Source: Elusimicrobiota bacterium (GTDB lineage: Bacteria; Elusimicrobiota; Elusimicrobia; JACQJN01). From it: a stretch of 5,603 nt of DNA. The position numbers were made by a program, and so were the translations under genes. The notes beneath the pieces are model-generated. The model had not been told where the DNA came from. It made no database searches and saw only the letters and a program-made list of their open reading frames with translations. The stretch covers positions 1-5,603 of the forward strand of contig JACQJN010000168.1 in assembly GCA_016205085.1 (NCBI GenBank), given 5' to 3'. Position 1 is the first letter of the stretch, and each line of letters opens with the position of its first letter. Below, one piece after another: positions 4,791 through 5,603 of this stretch.

Positions 4791-5603
4791 TGAAGATCCT
4801 GGCGATTGAGACTTCCTGCGACGAAACTGCTGCCGCCGTTTTAGACGCCTCTATTCCGAGGGGCTTTTCACGGGTGTTGTCCAATTGCGTCTCCTCCCAG
4901 ATGAAGCTGCACCAGCCCTATTTCGGAGTGGTGCCAGAACTGGCCAGCCGGGCGCACTTGGAAAAAATTCCATGGGTGGTGGGGCGGGCTCTTAAAAAAT
5001 CGGGAGTCCAGCGTTGTGATGCGGTGGCATACACGCGCGGGCCTGGATTAGCGGGAGCTTTGTTGGTAGGGAAGGTGGCGGCAGAGACTCTGGCGTTTAT
5101 GTGGAGGGTTCCTTTAATCCCGGTGCATCATCTGGAAGGGCATGCCCTGGCTCTGGGATTGACGGAGCCTATCCGCTTTCCTTTTCTGGCCTTGATCGTA
5201 TCGGGAGGGCATACGGATCTTGTTTTAATGTCGGATTATGGAAGGGTGAGGGTATTGGGACGGACGCGGGATGATGCGGCGGGAGAGGCCTTTGACAAGG
5301 TGGCCAAACTGCTGCGGTTGGGATATCCGGGAGGACCTCTCATCGATCGCTTGGCCCGAGAAGGGAATCCGGAGGCCATTCAATTTCCACGAGCGCTTCT
5401 AAAAGGATCCTGGGATTTTTCTTTCAGCGGCCTGAAGACTTCGGTCCTGTACTATCTAATGGACCGAAGTTCAGAGTTGCGAGTTAAGAGTTCAGAGGTG
5501 GTCAATCTAAAATCTTCAACTCTCAACTCTCAACTCCTAACTCCTAACTCTTTCGTTAAAGATGTGTGCGCTTCTTTCCAGGAAGCGGTGGTGGATACCT
5601 TGA
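4790..5603 (+). CDS. tsaD: tRNA N6-adenosine threonylcarbamoyltransferase TsaD (3' end outside window), with in-frame repeat insertion
   Basis: TsaD transfers the threonylcarbamoyl group from threonylcarbamoyl-AMP to adenosine 37 of ANN-decoding tRNAs, making t6A with TsaB and TsaE in the cytoplasm. The 271 visible residues carry the signatures: MKILAIETSCDETAAAV at the N-terminus, GVVPELASRAH, RGPGLAGALLVG (83-94), metal ligands His114 and His118 in HHLEGH, SGGHTDLV (138-145), AGEAFDKVAK (164-173), and FSFSGLKT (210-217). The GTG start at 4790 is set by the conserved N-terminus. The protein should continue for roughly 70-80 residues, since the family is usually near 340. Between the LKT motif and ASFQEAVVDTL there are 44 residues instead of the usual 20-25. 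The extra part is Ser/Leu/Asn-rich and coincides with a heptamer palindrome at 5467-5550, with the frame kept. No motif is lost in the visible part, so the enzyme is probably functional. Confidence 0.95.
   Translation, partial: MKILAIETSCDETAAAVLDASIPRGFSRVLSNCVSSQMKLHQPYFGVVPELASRAHLEKIPWVVGRALKKSGVQRCDAVAYTRGPGLAGALLVGKVAAETLAFMWRVPLIPVHHLEGHALALGLTEPIRFPFLALIVSGGHTDLVLMSDYGRVRVLGRTRDDAAGEAFDKVAKLLRLGYPGGPLIDRLAREGNPEAIQFPRALLKGSWDFSFSGLKTSVLYYLMDRSSELRVKSSEVVNLKSSTLNSQLLTPNSFVKDVCASFQEAVVDTL
5467..5550. repeat. Twelve-unit heptamer array forming an imperfect palindrome inside tsaD
   Basis: The 84 bases divide into twelve 7-base units in unbroken register. Units 1-4 follow [A/G]AGTTNN (5467-5494). 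Unit 5 is GAGGTGG. Units 6 and 7 (TCAATCT, AAAATCT) sit at the centre. Units 8-10 are three copies of TCAACTC (5516-5536) and units 11-12 are two copies of CTAACTC (5537-5550). The right half is the inverted form of the left. Unit-by-unit pairing of 1-5 with 12-8 gives 26 Watson-Crick and 2 G-T pairs out of 35. The total is a multiple of both 7 and 3, so the array is translated as 28 codons without breaking the frame. Confidence 0.9.

Noticed and set aside
5467..5550. CRISPR-like array
   Set aside because: The units are 7 bases long with no spacers and the array is inverted about its centre, so it does not have CRISPR structure.

Overview
This window holds a compact plus-strand block of cell-envelope and division genes, followed by the start of a universal translation gene. 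The organism is a bacterium. It is probably diderm: two gene products have secretion signals, and one is an EnvC-type activator of the kind that works in the periplasm of bacteria with an outer membrane. The ftsX-envC-ctp-tsaD order, the balanced base composition and the palindromic repeats made me think of an uncultured lineage such as Omnitrophota or Elusimicrobiota. That is an impression and rests on no search.

Layout. Positions 1-94 show no supportable gene. Positions 95-1408 encode a secreted protein of unknown family with a long Pro/Ser linker and two divergent copies of one alpha/beta domain. The 154-base gap 1409-1562 carries a GC-rich hairpin, a 12-base direct repeat around it, possible competing RNA folds and a sigma70-like promoter. 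From 1563 the genes are packed end to end: ftsX (1563-2336), an envC-like degenerate LytM protein (2333-3487, 4-base overlap), an S41 processing protease (3489-4790, 1-base gap) and tsaD (from 4790, 1-base overlap, cut by the window end).

How they work together. FtsX is a membrane protein that normally pairs with the ATPase FtsE and passes a signal across the membrane to an EnvC-like coiled-coil protein, which switches on peptidoglycan amidases at division. The S41 protease acts in the same compartment and may prune hydrolases or their regulators. TsaD makes the tRNA modification t6A and is probably only a co-transcribed passenger. No ftsE is present here, and this FtsX appears to lack the usual cytoplasmic coupling motif, so the standard ATPase-driven model may not apply.

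The most unusual signal is structural. Several long palindromes lie inside coding sequence: a 12-unit heptamer array folded as an imperfect palindrome and carried in frame in tsaD, a perfect 14-bp hairpin in the envC signal-peptide region, a perfect 10-bp hairpin in the linker of the first gene, and a 7-bp hairpin exactly in the abnormal loop of FtsX. All sit where a protein should tolerate extra residues, which suggests palindromic elements that insert into genes and stay translated.
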